From an uncultured Tenacibaculum sp. (GTDB lineage: Bacteria > Bacteroidota > Bacteroidia > Flavobacteriales > Flavobacteriaceae), in assembly GCF_947494125.1 (NCBI RefSeq), contig NZ_CANLTU010000011.1, positions 22,038 to 86,037 of the forward strand: a stretch of DNA of 64,000 bases. Direction: 5' to 3'. The notes beneath the pieces are model-generated. The model had not been told where the DNA came from. It made no database searches and was given only the letters and a program-made list of their open reading frames with translations. Below are positions 35,926 through 46,010 of this stretch, one piece after another (position 1 is the stretch's first letter; the number at the start of each line of letters is the position of its first letter). Position numbers and translations under genes: made by a program.

Positions 35926-37488
35926 ATGAAATTGCCAAAAATTGCTTACTGTATCTTTTTCCTTAGTTTTTTAACAAATGCTCAATCATTAGACTCCATA
36001 AAACATGTGTCTAATTTTGAAAAAATAACTTTTAAAAATTACGAAAAAGACACTTCAAAATTAAAATACTTAAAAGCCCTTTTTGCTATAGATTCAATGT
36101 ACACTGATAGTTTAGCTATACAAAAAGCTCTATTTATTGATGATTTTATAGTAAAACTTAATACTAAAAAATTTAAAAAACTAAATCCAAAAAAGAAAAT
36201 AAAATTAGTTTTTAAAAAAATTCATAATAATTTTCTTGAAAAATACGATCCCATTGCTGATTTTGATCTAATAATATCATCAAAGACTTACAATTGTGTA
36301 TCTGCCTCCGCTCTTTATGCATATACTTTTAATAAACTAGATATACCTTTTCAAGTAAAAGAAATTCCATCTCATGTATATATTGTTGCCTATCCAAACA
36401 CTCATAATATATATGTAGAAACAACAATACCTGGAAATGACGGTTTTTATGTACCTTCTGAAAATGATATGAAAACTGCTGTTAATGCATTAATAGAAAC
36501 TAAGCTGTTAACAAAAAATGATGTTAATAAAATTGGCTACAATAAGGCTTATCATAATTATTTTTATGAAAAAGAGTTTATAAAAAAAGAAGAATTAATA
36601 GGCATTCAATACTATAACAAAGCAATTTATTCTTTTAATCTTGAAAACTATGAAGAGAGTTATAACTATCTTTTAAAAGCAGAAAAGTTTTATTCATCAA
36701 AAAAAATCAATTTTTTAAAAAAATCTATTATAGCTTTATTAATAGAAAAAACTAGTTTCTCTAACGTCAAAAACTTAAACTATATCGTTAGTTTTTTTAA
36801 TAATTTTAATTATCAAAAAGATTACCACGATAAAGACATTAGGTATTTAATTTATAATATTATTACTTCAAATGAAAACAACCTTCCTTTTTTAGAAAAT
36901 ACACTTTCTAAACTAAATAAAATTAAAAATACTGAAGTAACGAAAATTAGTAAACTCTATATTTATAAGTTTTTAATTGAAAAAAACAGTAGACTAAACA
37001 AAAGCATAAATATTATTCTAAAACATGGAAGAGAAGCCTTAAAATTGGATCCCAAAGATGAAGAAATTCAAAACATGGTTAGCTTATCAATTATGAAAAA
37101 ATTTAGATTCAGTAGCCCTAATAAAACTGTTTTAAAAAAAATAAATACGTATTCTACAGAGTTTCCTTTTATAAAAAAATCGATCTACTATAAATCATTT
37201 ATGACTATTTTATATTCTTATTTAACTCAAGAAAAAATGCGTTATAGAAAAGTTACTGAAGCTTTAGACTACTTTAATGAATTAAAAAAAATAATTAATA
37301 ACAATGAAGAAGATCTAAATTTAAATCAAAAAGCCATTGGTACAGCATATTGGTCTGTTGGAGCTTATTATTATGGGAAATCTAAGTTAAAAAAAGCTAA
37401 AGAAATTCTTGAAGAGGGTAAAAAATTTGCTCCTGAGCATCATAATTTAAATAAAGTACTAATGTATGTCATCGATGATTTACATTAA
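35926..37488 (+). CDS. Exported transglutaminase-like and TPR protein
   Basis: The 520-residue protein has a signal peptide (cleavage likely after NAQS). Residues about 120-160 read SKTYNCVSASALYAYTF, then IPSHVYIVA, with a Cys and His placed like the Cys-His of transglutaminase-like domains. The rest is helical and TPR-like (YNKAIYSFNLENYEESYNYL; KKAKEILEEGKKFAPEHHNL). It is predicted to be periplasmic or surface-exposed. It follows uvrA by three bases, although no functional link is obvious. Enzymatic activity is uncertain because an aspartate partner is not clear. Confidence 0.7.
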   Translation: MKLPKIAYCIFFLSFLTNAQSLDSIKHVSNFEKITFKNYEKDTSKLKYLKALFAIDSMYTDSLAIQKALFIDDFIVKLNTKKFKKLNPKKKIKLVFKKIHNNFLEKYDPIADFDLIISSKTYNCVSASALYAYTFNKLDIPFQVKEIPSHVYIVAYPNTHNIYVETTIPGNDGFYVPSENDMKTAVNALIETKLLTKNDVNKIGYNKAYHNYFYEKEFIKKEELIGIQYYNKAIYSFNLENYEESYNYLLKAEKFYSSKKINFLKKSIIALLIEKTSFSNVKNLNYIVSFFNNFNYQKDYHDKDIRYLIYNIITSNENNLPFLENTLSKLNKIKNTEVTKISKLYIYKFLIEKNSRLNKSINIILKHGREALKLDPKDEEIQNMVSLSIMKKFRFSSPNKTVLKKINTYSTEFPFIKKSIYYKSFMTILYSYLTQEKMRYRKVTEALDYFNELKKIINNNEEDLNLNQKAIGTAYWSVGAYYYGKSKLKKAKEILEEGKKFAPEHHNLNKVLMYVIDDLH

Positions 37489-37489
37489 T

Positions 37490-37527
37490 AAAAAAAGAAT
37501 GGTTTAATCTTAACGATTAAACCATTC
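37490..37527 (-). terminator. Terminator for the hmuY-type operon (possibly bidirectional)
   Basis: GAATGGTTTAATC (37497) pairs with GATTAAACCATTC over 13 bp. On the minus strand it is followed by seven Ts, so it chiefly serves the minus-strand operon, but it may also end the 35926 transcript. Confidence 0.8.
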
Positions 37528-37578
37528 AACGTAACAAAAACTAACAAAATTCAATAATTACATTACTGAAACTCTTCT

Positions 37579-38229
37579 TTATTTTAAAGACTTATCTCCT
37601 ACTTTAGAATTATATACATAATCAAATGTATAGTATTGTGATCCTGAATTTTTAGGATCTGCAGAATTAGAGCTATCCATATCTTTATAGTAACTTTTTA
37701 TTTCCATTTTAGCATAATTACCATCTATGGTTTTTACTACAATTACTTTCCCTGCAATAGGTTCAATTTTATGAGAAGGTAAACCTAAATAAGTATACCA
37801 ACCTTTGTTACTTCCCCAAGGTAAAGCATAACTTCCAGAAGCATCCTGCTTAAATTCTGAATCAGATGGTACAGTTTCAACTTTATCAAAAGTATTACTT
37901 ACTAATGCTATTGATGCGTTTTTTGTTCTAACAGACTCTTCTGTTATTCCACCAATAGTAGTTCCTCCATTCACTAAAATTCTAGTTCCTCTAAAAGCAA
38001 TATCCCAGTTATCACCAGTTACTGCTTTTCCTTCTTTAAAACTAAATTTTATAAATTCTCCAGACGTTACAGGTGGACTAACAGTATAATTTGTTTTTTG
38101 TGGTGCATAGAAGTTCTTTATTTGTTTAGGTGTTGATGTAGGTTCTATTACCGTATCGTTATTATCACTACAAGAAATAGCTACAAAAGATATAATCGCT
38201 ATGACTAAAATTGATTTTAAATGTTTCAT
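37579..38229 (-). CDS. HmuY-family haem-binding lipoprotein
   Basis: A 216-residue protein with a lipoprotein signal (lipobox region FVAISCSDN, Cys20 as the lipidated residue) and the HmuY pattern: FSFKEGKAV near residue 66, NWDIAFRGTRILVNGG, a long beta-rich C-terminus with WYTYLG and YYTFDYVYN. HmuY proteins are outer-membrane lipoproteins that capture haem and hand it to a TonB-dependent receptor. It directly follows such a receptor gene (29 bp), forming an hmuRY-type operon. The haem ligands (His or Met) cannot be assigned with certainty. Confidence 0.88.
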   Translation of the reverse strand: MKHLKSILVIAIISFVAISCSDNNDTVIEPTSTPKQIKNFYAPQKTNYTVSPPVTSGEFIKFSFKEGKAVTGDNWDIAFRGTRILVNGGTTIGGITEESVRTKNASIALVSNTFDKVETVPSDSEFKQDASGSYALPWGSNKGWYTYLGLPSHKIEPIAGKVIVVKTIDGNYAKMEIKSYYKDMDSSNSADPKNSGSQYYTFDYVYNSKVGDKSLK

Positions 38230-38258
38230 TTTTGATTTATTTATGTTTAAGGTTTATT

Positions 38259-40346
38259 TTAAAATTTAAAAGTTATTCTACTGTATATAGTTCTACCTAA
38301 TTGTAATGCGTTATCATTAGGTATATTTCCTCCATTACTTACTGTAAAAAAAGATGTCTTATTTTCTTCTCCTTGCTCATTAAAAACATTATCAATTCCA
38401 AATTGTAATGTCATTAAATTAAAAAAGGTCTTATCAATAGCCATATTAACTAGCGTTCTAGAAGCTACAAACTTGTCATAATCATCTATAATACCTTGGC
38501 TACTATTGGTGTCAAAAAAAGCATATTTACTTCTATATACTGCTCTAATATTTGCAGAAAAATCATGTTCAAAGTTCTCATAGAATATTTTAAAGTTTGC
38601 TGTATGCTTTGATCTGTTTGGTAAACCAAAATAATTGGAAAGTGTTAATTGTTCTGATGATGAAGAGGGAGTTTTTCTAAAAAAAACGTTTCCTTCTTTT
38701 ATTAAACGTTCTTGATTTTTATCACCAGTATCTAAATATTGATATCCCGCTATAATTTTTAGGTTATTAGAAATTCTATAATTAAAATCTACCTCTACTC
38801 CTTGTGTATAAACCTCACTTATATTTCTATACGAAAAAGTTCGCGTACCGATAGGTAATCCAAGTTCTGTTGGATTTAATGTAGTATCGAAAGTATCTAT
38901 TAAATCTTGAATGTCATTTCTAAAGAAATTAACTCCTATTTTTAAATTCTTAAATGGTTTTAATTGAAATCCGAAATTATAACCTATTGAATTTTCTGGT
39001 TTTAGTTCTTTTTCTATAGTATTAACTCCTGTAGCATTAGGATATAAATCATGCAAAGTTTGAGTACCTAATACAATATAACCTCCTGCAGGGTTTCTAA
39101 AATTATAATATAATTGACGAAAATCTGGAGCTTTAAAACCATAGCCTACCGATGTTTTTGCAGTAACCCAATCATTTATTTTATAACTTGCTGAAAGCTT
39201 CGGTGAAAATGCCGATTTATATTCATTATGATTATCAAACCTGGCTCCTGCAACAATATTTAAATTTGTAATTGGATTAAAATCATACTGACCGAAAACA
39301 TATTGCGATTCGTATTTTTTTCTTCCATCAAAAGCACTTCGTTCAAGCGCATCAAAATTAGCACCAACTCCAACTACGACATTACTTTTATTAAAATCAA
39401 TTTTTGTTCTAACTTCAGGTCTAAACAAACTTCTATCAAATAATGAAGTACTTCCATTAAAAAGACTTTCAGTTTTAAAACGAGTTGCATAAAAAGTATA
39501 ATCTACATTCCATGAATTAGAAAGCTCATGAGAAATACTACCATTTATATTCCAATCTGTTTGTTTATTTTCAGATGAAGGTGTATTCTGATCTTGTGTG
39601 TAAAAACGATTCGAAACTAAAGCTTTTAACTTTTCAGAGAAATCATAACTCAGTTGTAAATTCCCTGTGAAATTTTGATGTGGATATGCTGTTTTAGAGC
39701 TTACACTTTCTGGTGTTAAATCAAACCCATTACTTGAATTTAAATTAACCCCAGCAACTACTCCAAACTTTTCTTTTTTAGCTATGATATTTGTATTAAT
39801 ATCTAATTCATTTTTAGCTCCTCCCCTAGTTAATAGCTGTAAACTACCTTTGAATTGATTTTGCTTTGGCTGCTCTGTTATAATATTAATTACCCCTCCA
39901 ATAGCTTCTGAACCGTATAATGATGATGATGGTCCTTTTACTATTTCTATCTGCTTAATATTATTTACTGTAAGTCTACGTAAATCTATATTCCCTGAAG
40001 TTCTTCCTACAACTGGCACACCATCAATTAATATCAATGTATAATCGGCAGCAACTCCTTGTAATTGTACTCCTTCCGAATTTCCAAAATCAGAAACCAT
40101 TACAATCCCTGTTTGTTCTAGTAAAATATCATACAAACGTACAGATCCCGATTGCTGTAATTGTTTTTTAGAAATTAATGTTACCGGCATTGGTATAGAA
40201 GACAATTGTCTTTCGGTTCTAGTTGCAGTTACCACAACTTCATCTAAGTCATTATGCTTTATACTATCTCTACTTTGTTCCTCTTGAGAGAAAACAATCA
40301 TTCCTGTAAATACAAAAACAAAAGTTGATATTTTATTTAGAAACAT
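38259..40346 (-). CDS. TonB-dependent outer-membrane receptor, HmuR-like
   Basis: The 695-residue protein has a signal peptide, a TonB box-like stretch DEVVVTATR, a plug domain (ILLEQTGIVMVSDFG, LIDGVPVVGR, IEIVKGPSSSLYGSEAIGGVINIIT split into smaller motifs) and a C-terminal beta-barrel ending in YSRITFKF with the terminal aromatic residue. It should import haem or an iron complex together with the HmuY-type protein encoded next. Upstream lies a palindromic TTTAAATC/TCTAAATAAA sequence that could be a Fur-type operator shared with the divergent genes. Confidence 0.92.
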   Translation of the reverse strand: MFLNKISTFVFVFTGMIVFSQEEQSRDSIKHNDLDEVVVTATRTERQLSSIPMPVTLISKKQLQQSGSVRLYDILLEQTGIVMVSDFGNSEGVQLQGVAADYTLILIDGVPVVGRTSGNIDLRRLTVNNIKQIEIVKGPSSSLYGSEAIGGVINIITEQPKQNQFKGSLQLLTRGGAKNELDINTNIIAKKEKFGVVAGVNLNSSNGFDLTPESVSSKTAYPHQNFTGNLQLSYDFSEKLKALVSNRFYTQDQNTPSSENKQTDWNINGSISHELSNSWNVDYTFYATRFKTESLFNGSTSLFDRSLFRPEVRTKIDFNKSNVVVGVGANFDALERSAFDGRKKYESQYVFGQYDFNPITNLNIVAGARFDNHNEYKSAFSPKLSASYKINDWVTAKTSVGYGFKAPDFRQLYYNFRNPAGGYIVLGTQTLHDLYPNATGVNTIEKELKPENSIGYNFGFQLKPFKNLKIGVNFFRNDIQDLIDTFDTTLNPTELGLPIGTRTFSYRNISEVYTQGVEVDFNYRISNNLKIIAGYQYLDTGDKNQERLIKEGNVFFRKTPSSSSEQLTLSNYFGLPNRSKHTANFKIFYENFEHDFSANIRAVYRSKYAFFDTNSSQGIIDDYDKFVASRTLVNMAIDKTFFNLMTLQFGIDNVFNEQGEENKTSFFTVSNGGNIPNDNALQLGRTIYSRITFKF

Positions 40347-40375
40347 TCTTAATAATTTTCTGCAAATATATATTT

Positions 40376-40411
40376 TATTTTAAATCAGTCTAAATAAATT
40401 TTATATTTTTG
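40376..40411. promoter_or_regulatory. Possible Fur-type operator in the divergent haem-module promoter region
   Basis: TTTTAAATCAGTCTAAATAAA is a loose inverted repeat (TTTA...TAAA) of the sort seen before iron-regulated genes of flavobacteria, and lies just upstream of a plus-strand -7 box TATTTTTG (40404-40411). The haem-related gene content supports the idea, but the match is by eye only. Confidence 0.4.
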
Positions 40412-40443
40412 TAAAAAATTTTAAAAACATAATAAAACATACA

Positions 40444-41346
40444 ATGAGAAACTTAATCGTAGTAACTCTTATAACATTAGCTGCATTCTCTGTAAATGCA
40501 CAAAGCAAAAAAAATAAAGATTTAAAAGCCATTAAGAAAATGTGCGGTTGTTTTGAAGTAACTTTTAACTTCACAGAAACATTTAATTATAGTAAAGACT
40601 CTTTATACAAGCCTTCAAAAACTAAAATAGCCAAAGGATTAGAATGGGCACAGTTAATTGAAGATGATAAAAACAAAATTTCAATTCAACATTTATTACA
40701 AGTAGGAAACCCTGCAAGTCCACATATTGTTAAACATTGGAGACAAGATTGGATGTATCAAAACCGTGATTTTTACATGTTCAATGGAGATAACAATTGG
40801 GTATATGAGAAGAAACCAAAATCTAATGTTAAAAAACAATGGACTCAAAAAGTATATCAAGTAGATGATAGTCCTCGTTATGAAGGATCTGGTACTTGGG
40901 TACACGTTGATGGGAAAAGTTATTGGGAAAATACTACAGATGCACCATTACCAAGGAGAGAATATACAAAAAGAAGTGATTACAATGTTACTCAAAGAGG
41001 TAATCGTCATGAAATAACAAATTATGGTTGGGTACACGATCAAGATAACAAAAAAGTAATCCGTAAGTCTGGTGAAGATGATATCATTTTAGCTAGAGAA
41101 AAAGGGTACAATACTTATGTTAAAGTTCCTGATGCTCGTTGTAAAGCTGCACAAGATTGGTGGGTAAAAAATGAAGCTAAATGGCAATTAGTTAGAAATA
41201 AATGGGCTGAAGTTTATGGTAGAAATAAGAACCTTTCTTTAGAGGCTAAAGTTGATAACAAAGCATTATACAAGCACCTTTTTTCCGATAAAATTAAAGA
41301 AGAAAAAGAAATGAATACCATTATAGAATCTTTTGTCAAAAAATAA
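40444..41346 (+). CDS. DUF6607 family exported protein
   Basis: A 300-residue protein with a signal peptide (cleaved after NAQS) and the pattern KKMCGCFEVTFNFTETF, WRQDWMYQNRDFYMFNGDNNW and WEYKRxx-like segments that I associate with DUF6607. It is very rich in Trp. Its function is unknown, but here it leads a four-gene operon with ankyrin, DUF2271 and PepSY-reductase genes, divergent from the haem receptor; a role in haem or iron handling at the envelope is therefore likely by context. Confidence 0.75.
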   Translation: MRNLIVVTLITLAAFSVNAQSKKNKDLKAIKKMCGCFEVTFNFTETFNYSKDSLYKPSKTKIAKGLEWAQLIEDDKNKISIQHLLQVGNPASPHIVKHWRQDWMYQNRDFYMFNGDNNWVYEKKPKSNVKKQWTQKVYQVDDSPRYEGSGTWVHVDGKSYWENTTDAPLPRREYTKRSDYNVTQRGNRHEITNYGWVHDQDNKKVIRKSGEDDIILAREKGYNTYVKVPDARCKAAQDWWVKNEAKWQLVRNKWAEVYGRNKNLSLEAKVDNKALYKHLFSDKIKEEKEMNTIIESFVKK

Positions 41347-41352
41347 GTCTGA

Positions 41353-42843
41353 ATGAAATCATTAAAATTTAATATACTACTGAGTTTATTTATAGTAAGC
41401 TCAGTAGTAACTGCACAAAATTCAAATACTTTTTTAAAAAGAGAGTTTTGGAAAACTAAACCTACAATTGAACAAGTAGAACAAAAAATTAAAGAAGGTA
41501 ATAGCCCTACAAAACTTAATCGATACGGTTTTGATGCTGTGGTCTATGCTTTATTAGAAAATGCAGATGAAAATGTTATCAAGCATTTACTTTCTAAAAA
41601 AGGGAATGATGTTAATAAATTGACACACGACGGTAGAACTTATATTTTTTGGGCTGCTTATAAAAATAACATGCCAATTGTGAACTATTTATTGGCAAAT
41701 GATGCAAAAACAGATGTTATTGACGATAAAGGTTATTCATTACTAAATTTTGCTGCTGTTGCCGGTGTAACAAACACAAAATTGTATGATCTTTTAATAA
41801 GCAAAGGCGCAAATGTTTTAAAAGATAAAACTCCTAAAGGAGCTAATGCATTATTATTAATTACTCCTAAATTAAAAAACTTCAAACTAGTAGAATACTT
41901 TACCAAAAAAGGTCTAGATATTAATGCCACAGATAAAGATGGTAACGGAGTTTTTAATTACACAGCACAATCTGGTAATAAAAAAATGCTAGAATTATTA
42001 ATCAAAAAAGGACTGCCTTATAAAACTTTAAATAATAAAGGTGGTAATGCAATGTTATTTGCTACTAGAGGTTCTCGAAGCGGGTATAATTCTTTAGAAT
42101 ATTTTAAATATTTAGAGGAGCTAGGAATTAATCCTAATATAACTAATAACGAGGGTAAAACTCCATTGCATAATTTAGCTTATGGAAATAAAGACATCAC
42201 AACTTACCAGTATTTTATTGATAAAGGTGTTAATCTAAATGAAACAGATAAAGAAGGAAATTCACCTTTATTAAATGCATCAGGAAGAAACTCTTTAGAA
42301 GTAATAAAGTTATTAGCTAATAAATCAAAAGATATTAACCACGTTAATAATAGCGATAAATCTGCTTTAACAAACTCTTTGAGAAACAAATCTGAAGTTG
42401 TAAATTTTTTCATATCGAAAGGAGCTGATGTTACTATAATTGATAAAAAAGGGAATAACTTGAGTTATTATTTATTCAAGACATTTAATCCTAAAAATGA
42501 AGAAGAGTTTTCTAAAAAACTCAATTCTTTAAAATCTAAAGGTTTAGATGTTACTAAAACACAAGAAAACGGAAATACTTTATTTCATTTAGCAGTAGAA
42601 AAGCAAAGCATTCCTATGTTAGATTTTATTAAAGAGTATGAGATTAACATTAATGCAAAAAACAAGAAAGGTTTAACTGCATTACAAAAAGCAGTAATGA
42701 CAGCTAAAAACGATAAAATTATTAAGCATTTAGTTTCACTAGGTGCAAACAAATCTGTGAAAACAGATTTTGAAGAAACTTTATATGATTTAGCAAAAGA
42801 AAACGAAGCTTTAAAAAATACTGACATTAGCTTTTTGAAATAA
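41353..42843 (+). CDS. Exported ankyrin-repeat protein
   Basis: A 496-residue protein with a signal peptide (VVTAQN cleavage region) and about a dozen ankyrin repeats, recognised by recurring D-x-x-G-x-x-x-(L/I)-x-x-A-(A/V) segments such as DGRTYIFWAAYKNN, KGYSLLNFAAVAG and KGLTALQKAVMTAKN. It is a periplasmic protein-interaction scaffold. It starts seven bases after the DUF6607 gene and ends 15 bases before DUF2271. Its partner is presumably a protein of the same operon. Confidence 0.88.
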   Translation: MKSLKFNILLSLFIVSSVVTAQNSNTFLKREFWKTKPTIEQVEQKIKEGNSPTKLNRYGFDAVVYALLENADENVIKHLLSKKGNDVNKLTHDGRTYIFWAAYKNNMPIVNYLLANDAKTDVIDDKGYSLLNFAAVAGVTNTKLYDLLISKGANVLKDKTPKGANALLLITPKLKNFKLVEYFTKKGLDINATDKDGNGVFNYTAQSGNKKMLELLIKKGLPYKTLNNKGGNAMLFATRGSRSGYNSLEYFKYLEELGINPNITNNEGKTPLHNLAYGNKDITTYQYFIDKGVNLNETDKEGNSPLLNASGRNSLEVIKLLANKSKDINHVNNSDKSALTNSLRNKSEVVNFFISKGADVTIIDKKGNNLSYYLFKTFNPKNEEEFSKKLNSLKSKGLDVTKTQENGNTLFHLAVEKQSIPMLDFIKEYEININAKNKKGLTALQKAVMTAKNDKIIKHLVSLGANKSVKTDFEETLYDLAKENEALKNTDISFLK

Positions 42844-42858
42844 AATAATTGAGTTAAA

Positions 42859-43335
42859 ATGATAAAAAAACTTACAATACTATTTTCAGTTATATTCGGA
42901 ATAATGGCTTTCACTACTTCCGATGATAGTAAATACAAATGCATGATTCAAATGAAGAATTATGACGGTGAAGGAGCATACATCGTAATTTCATTATTAA
43001 ATCCTGAAGGAGAATATGAAAAAACTTTATATGTTCAAGGTGATGATCAAGAATGGTATCATGATATTACCGAATGGTGGAATTTTCATGGTAAAGTACG
43101 GGCAGATATTGATGCTATAACTGGCGCAACAATTAGCGGAGGAAATAGAGCTATTAGTATTATTGACATTCCTAATGATAAGATTGATAAGGGATACAAA
43201 ATTCGCTTTGAATCTGCTGTAGAAGATCAAGAATACTATAAGGATGACGTACAATTCGATCTTAATTCAGAAAACATAAAAAGTAAAATTGAAGGTAATG
43301 GTTTTATACGTTACATTCGTATGATACCACAATAA
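42859..43335 (+). CDS. DUF2271 protein with a candidate flavinylation motif
   Basis: A 158-residue exported protein (hydrophobic N-terminus) of the DUF2271 type. The central segment DAITGATISGG fits the D-x-x-(S/T)-G-A-T-x-(S/T) pattern that ApbE-type enzymes use to attach FMN to a threonine, as in NqrC/RnfG. DUF2271 proteins have been linked to extracytosolic flavin-based electron transfer. The next gene, 12 bp downstream, encodes a PepSY-flavodoxin-reductase, which could supply electrons through the membrane. Function as an electron carrier is inference. Confidence 0.78.
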   Translation: MIKKLTILFSVIFGIMAFTTSDDSKYKCMIQMKNYDGEGAYIVISLLNPEGEYEKTLYVQGDDQEWYHDITEWWNFHGKVRADIDAITGATISGGNRAISIIDIPNDKIDKGYKIRFESAVEDQEYYKDDVQFDLNSENIKSKIEGNGFIRYIRMIPQ

Positions 43336-43347
43336 TATCTAACAAAA

Positions 43348-45510
43348 ATGACCACTTCAATTTGGAGGTATAGCCATTTAACTTTGGCTATATCTTCTTT
43401 TGCATTTATACTCATAGCTTCTTTAACAGGAATTATTTTAGCTTTCGAACCTATATCGAATCAGCTAAAACCATTTGCTGTACAAAATGCTAATGAAATT
43501 ACACTTTCAAAAACCATTAGTTCATTAAAAAATGAATATGATGAAATTGTTGAATTAAAAATTGATGAAAATAATTTTGTAATTGCATCTGTAGTTACAA
43601 AAAATGGAAAAAGTAGTACTTTTTATATCAACCCTTTTACAGGAAAAAAAATTGGTAATATTATAAAAAGAGCACCAATTTATAAATGGACTACTAATTT
43701 ACATAGGTCATTATTTTTAAAGTCTACTGGACGTTTTTTAGTAGGCCTTTTTTCTTTGCTACTTTTTTTAATTACCATTACTGGAAGTATACTTATTATA
43801 AAAAGGCAAGGAGGAATTATAAACTTCTTTACCAAAGTTATTCATGAAAATTTTGAACAATATTATCATGTTATAATAAGCAGATATGCTTTAATACCCA
43901 TAATTATTATTACTCTTACAGGGGTCTATTTATCTCTAGAGAAATTCTCTTTATTTCCTAAAACTACAATTTCACACAAAGTAGATTTTCCCAAAACTGA
44001 AAACTATCAAAAAATAGCTATTGAGAAATTTCCTTTCTTTAAAACAACTAAATTAAATGATTTAAAAAGTTTAGAATTTCCTTTTTCAGATGATGGGGAA
44101 GATTATTTTTTAGTTAAACTAAAAAATAAAGATCTCATTATACATCAATATTCTGGCGAAATAATTAGTTCTAAAAAACTACCTTGGATCCATGTATTAT
44201 CTAATTGGAGTTTATTTTTACACACAGGTCGTGGCACAATAATATGGTCTATAATATTATTACTTTCTTGTATTGCTATCCTTTTCTTTATCTATTCTGG
44301 TTTTTCCATTACTTTAAAAAAAAGAGCTTTAAGTTCCTTACCAAAAAACAAATTCAATAAAAACAATGCTGAGTATATTATCCTTATAGGATCAGAAACG
44401 GGAAATACATACTCTTTTGCAAATTCAATCTATAATGCTTTACTCACTACCAAAAGAACTGTTTTTATAGATCATTTAAACAATTATACTTTCTATAAAA
44501 GTGCCAAACAATTAATTATATTAACCTCAACTTATGGAGAAGGTACAGCTCCTATTAATGCTACATCTTTTTTAAAATTAGTTAAAAAAGTTAAACAAAA
44601 AAAATCGATTAATTATGCTATTATAGGTTTTGGCTCTTTAGCATACCCAAACTATTGTCAATTTGCAATTGATATAGAAAATACGTTAAAAACACTTCCT
44701 AACTTTATATCTGTTATTCCTCTTTATAAAATAAACAATCAGAATTTTGCAGAATTTAAAACCTGGGGATTACAATGGAGTAACAAAATAAAAATTGACC
44801 TTGATTTAAAACAAGAAGTCAAAAAACGTAAGAAACAAAAGAGCTTTACTATTATTGATAAAACAGAATTAAATGAAGATAATTCTTTTCTAATTCGTCT
44901 AAAATCAAGTAAAAAATTAAATTTTACTTCTGGCGATTTACTTTCTATAACTCCTAATAAAGATAATGTTAAACGATTATATTCTATAGGAAAAATTGAC
45001 AATGATATTTTACTAAGTATAAAAAAACATGATTTTGGTATATGTTCTAACTTACTTTTAAACCTTAATATAACTGAAAGCATCCAGGCATCTATTAAAC
45101 AAAACAAAGCTTTTCATTTTCCTAAAAACAATAAAGAAGTTATACTTATTGCTAACGGAACTGGTATTGCTCCATTTCTAGGTATGCTTAACAATAGCTC
45201 CAAAACACATATGTTCTGGGGCGGACGTACTTTAGAGTCTTTTTCAATATATAAACCTTATTTACAAAATACCAACCTCCACATCGCCTATTCTCAAGAA
45301 GGTAAAAAACAATATGTACAAGATCTAATTTCTAAAGAAACTGAATTAATTACCAACGTATTAAAAAACAATGGTACTATAATGATTTGTGGCTCTATTG
45401 CTATGATGAATGCTGTTTTAAAAGTATTAGAGAAAATAACTTTAACTGAATTAAATACTCCAATAAAAAAATATCAAAAGAATTTACAATTAAAAACAGA
45501 TTGTTATTAA
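43348..45510 (+). CDS. PepSY membrane / flavodoxin / NADPH reductase fusion
   Basis: A 720-residue protein. Residues 1 to about 330 are a PepSY-associated membrane domain with four membrane helices (near 15-35, 128-150, 173-195 and 303-325) and conserved His residues (SHLTLA, LHRSLF, YHVIIS, LHTGRG) suited to binding haem. Residues about 345-500 are a flavodoxin domain (GSETGNTYSFA, STYGEGTAP, GFGSLAYPNYCQ). The C-terminal part is a ferredoxin-NADP reductase-like module (RLYSIG, GTGIAPFLGM, FWGGRT, ICGSIAMM). Such fusions move electrons from NADPH across the inner membrane, for example for ferric or haem reduction. Last gene of the 40444-45510 operon. Confidence 0.9.
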   Translation: MTTSIWRYSHLTLAISSFAFILIASLTGIILAFEPISNQLKPFAVQNANEITLSKTISSLKNEYDEIVELKIDENNFVIASVVTKNGKSSTFYINPFTGKKIGNIIKRAPIYKWTTNLHRSLFLKSTGRFLVGLFSLLLFLITITGSILIIKRQGGIINFFTKVIHENFEQYYHVIISRYALIPIIIITLTGVYLSLEKFSLFPKTTISHKVDFPKTENYQKIAIEKFPFFKTTKLNDLKSLEFPFSDDGEDYFLVKLKNKDLIIHQYSGEIISSKKLPWIHVLSNWSLFLHTGRGTIIWSIILLLSCIAILFFIYSGFSITLKKRALSSLPKNKFNKNNAEYIILIGSETGNTYSFANSIYNALLTTKRTVFIDHLNNYTFYKSAKQLIILTSTYGEGTAPINATSFLKLVKKVKQKKSINYAIIGFGSLAYPNYCQFAIDIENTLKTLPNFISVIPLYKINNQNFAEFKTWGLQWSNKIKIDLDLKQEVKKRKKQKSFTIIDKTELNEDNSFLIRLKSSKKLNFTSGDLLSITPNKDNVKRLYSIGKIDNDILLSIKKHDFGICSNLLLNLNITESIQASIKQNKAFHFPKNNKEVILIANGTGIAPFLGMLNNSSKTHMFWGGRTLESFSIYKPYLQNTNLHIAYSQEGKKQYVQDLISKETELITNVLKNNGTIMICGSIAMMNAVLKVLEKITLTELNTPIKKYQKNLQLKTDCY

Positions 45511-45637
45511 TCTTTAAATTAAAAAAACACTACCTAACCAACAACATACTACATAACAAACACTTATACGAAATCGTTTACTTGTTTATTAGCAAAAAAT
45601 TCTTTGCAATGTTATTTATTTTATATATTTTTATAGA

Positions 45638-45853
45638 GCAATGAGGTCGTAGTTATTTTTAATTCGGTCCCCTGATTGAAATAAAATATTGAAGTTCTTT
45701 TTTATCTAATTTTTGCCATCGAAATCAAAAAATTGATTTAATAAGACTTCATATCGATATTCAAAGGTAAATAAGTTTCTTATTGTTTAAGGGAAGTAAG
45801 AAATGAAATCTACCTTAAGTAAGATAAATAATTACATTCCTCATTGCTTTTTT
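45638..45853 (+). ncRNA. Multicopy structured RNA candidate, copy A
   Basis: The element starts GCAATGAGG and ends CCTCATTGC followed by six Ts, so its ends pair over nine bases. Inside are the conserved blocks AATTCGGTCCCCTGATTGAAA and TTTTTGCCATCGAAATCA, a stem GAAGT...ACTTC, and a hairpin AAATCA/TGATTT. A near-copy lies at 62690 and a partial one at 48759. Homology extends some 35 bases upstream, consistent with a shared promoter. The closed-ring architecture resembles 6S RNA, and a 6S-Flavo class is known, but I cannot confirm membership. Confidence 0.5.
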
Positions 45854-46010
45854 CTTTACCTCCTCTCCTACTATTCATTTTATTAAAAAAGCAATTCGTC
45901 TTTACTTTTTAGCCTTTAATCTAATTTTTCAGTTATTAACTACTTTGAAGTACTACTTTTATCATATAAATTAAAAATTTCGTTATAGTTTATTTGGTTA
46001 GTTAGTTAAA

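Noticed and set aside
45803..45889. A short ORF (MKSTLSKINN) inside RNA copy A
   Set aside because: The frame is not kept in copy B, whereas the terminal stem is, so an RNA is the better explanation.
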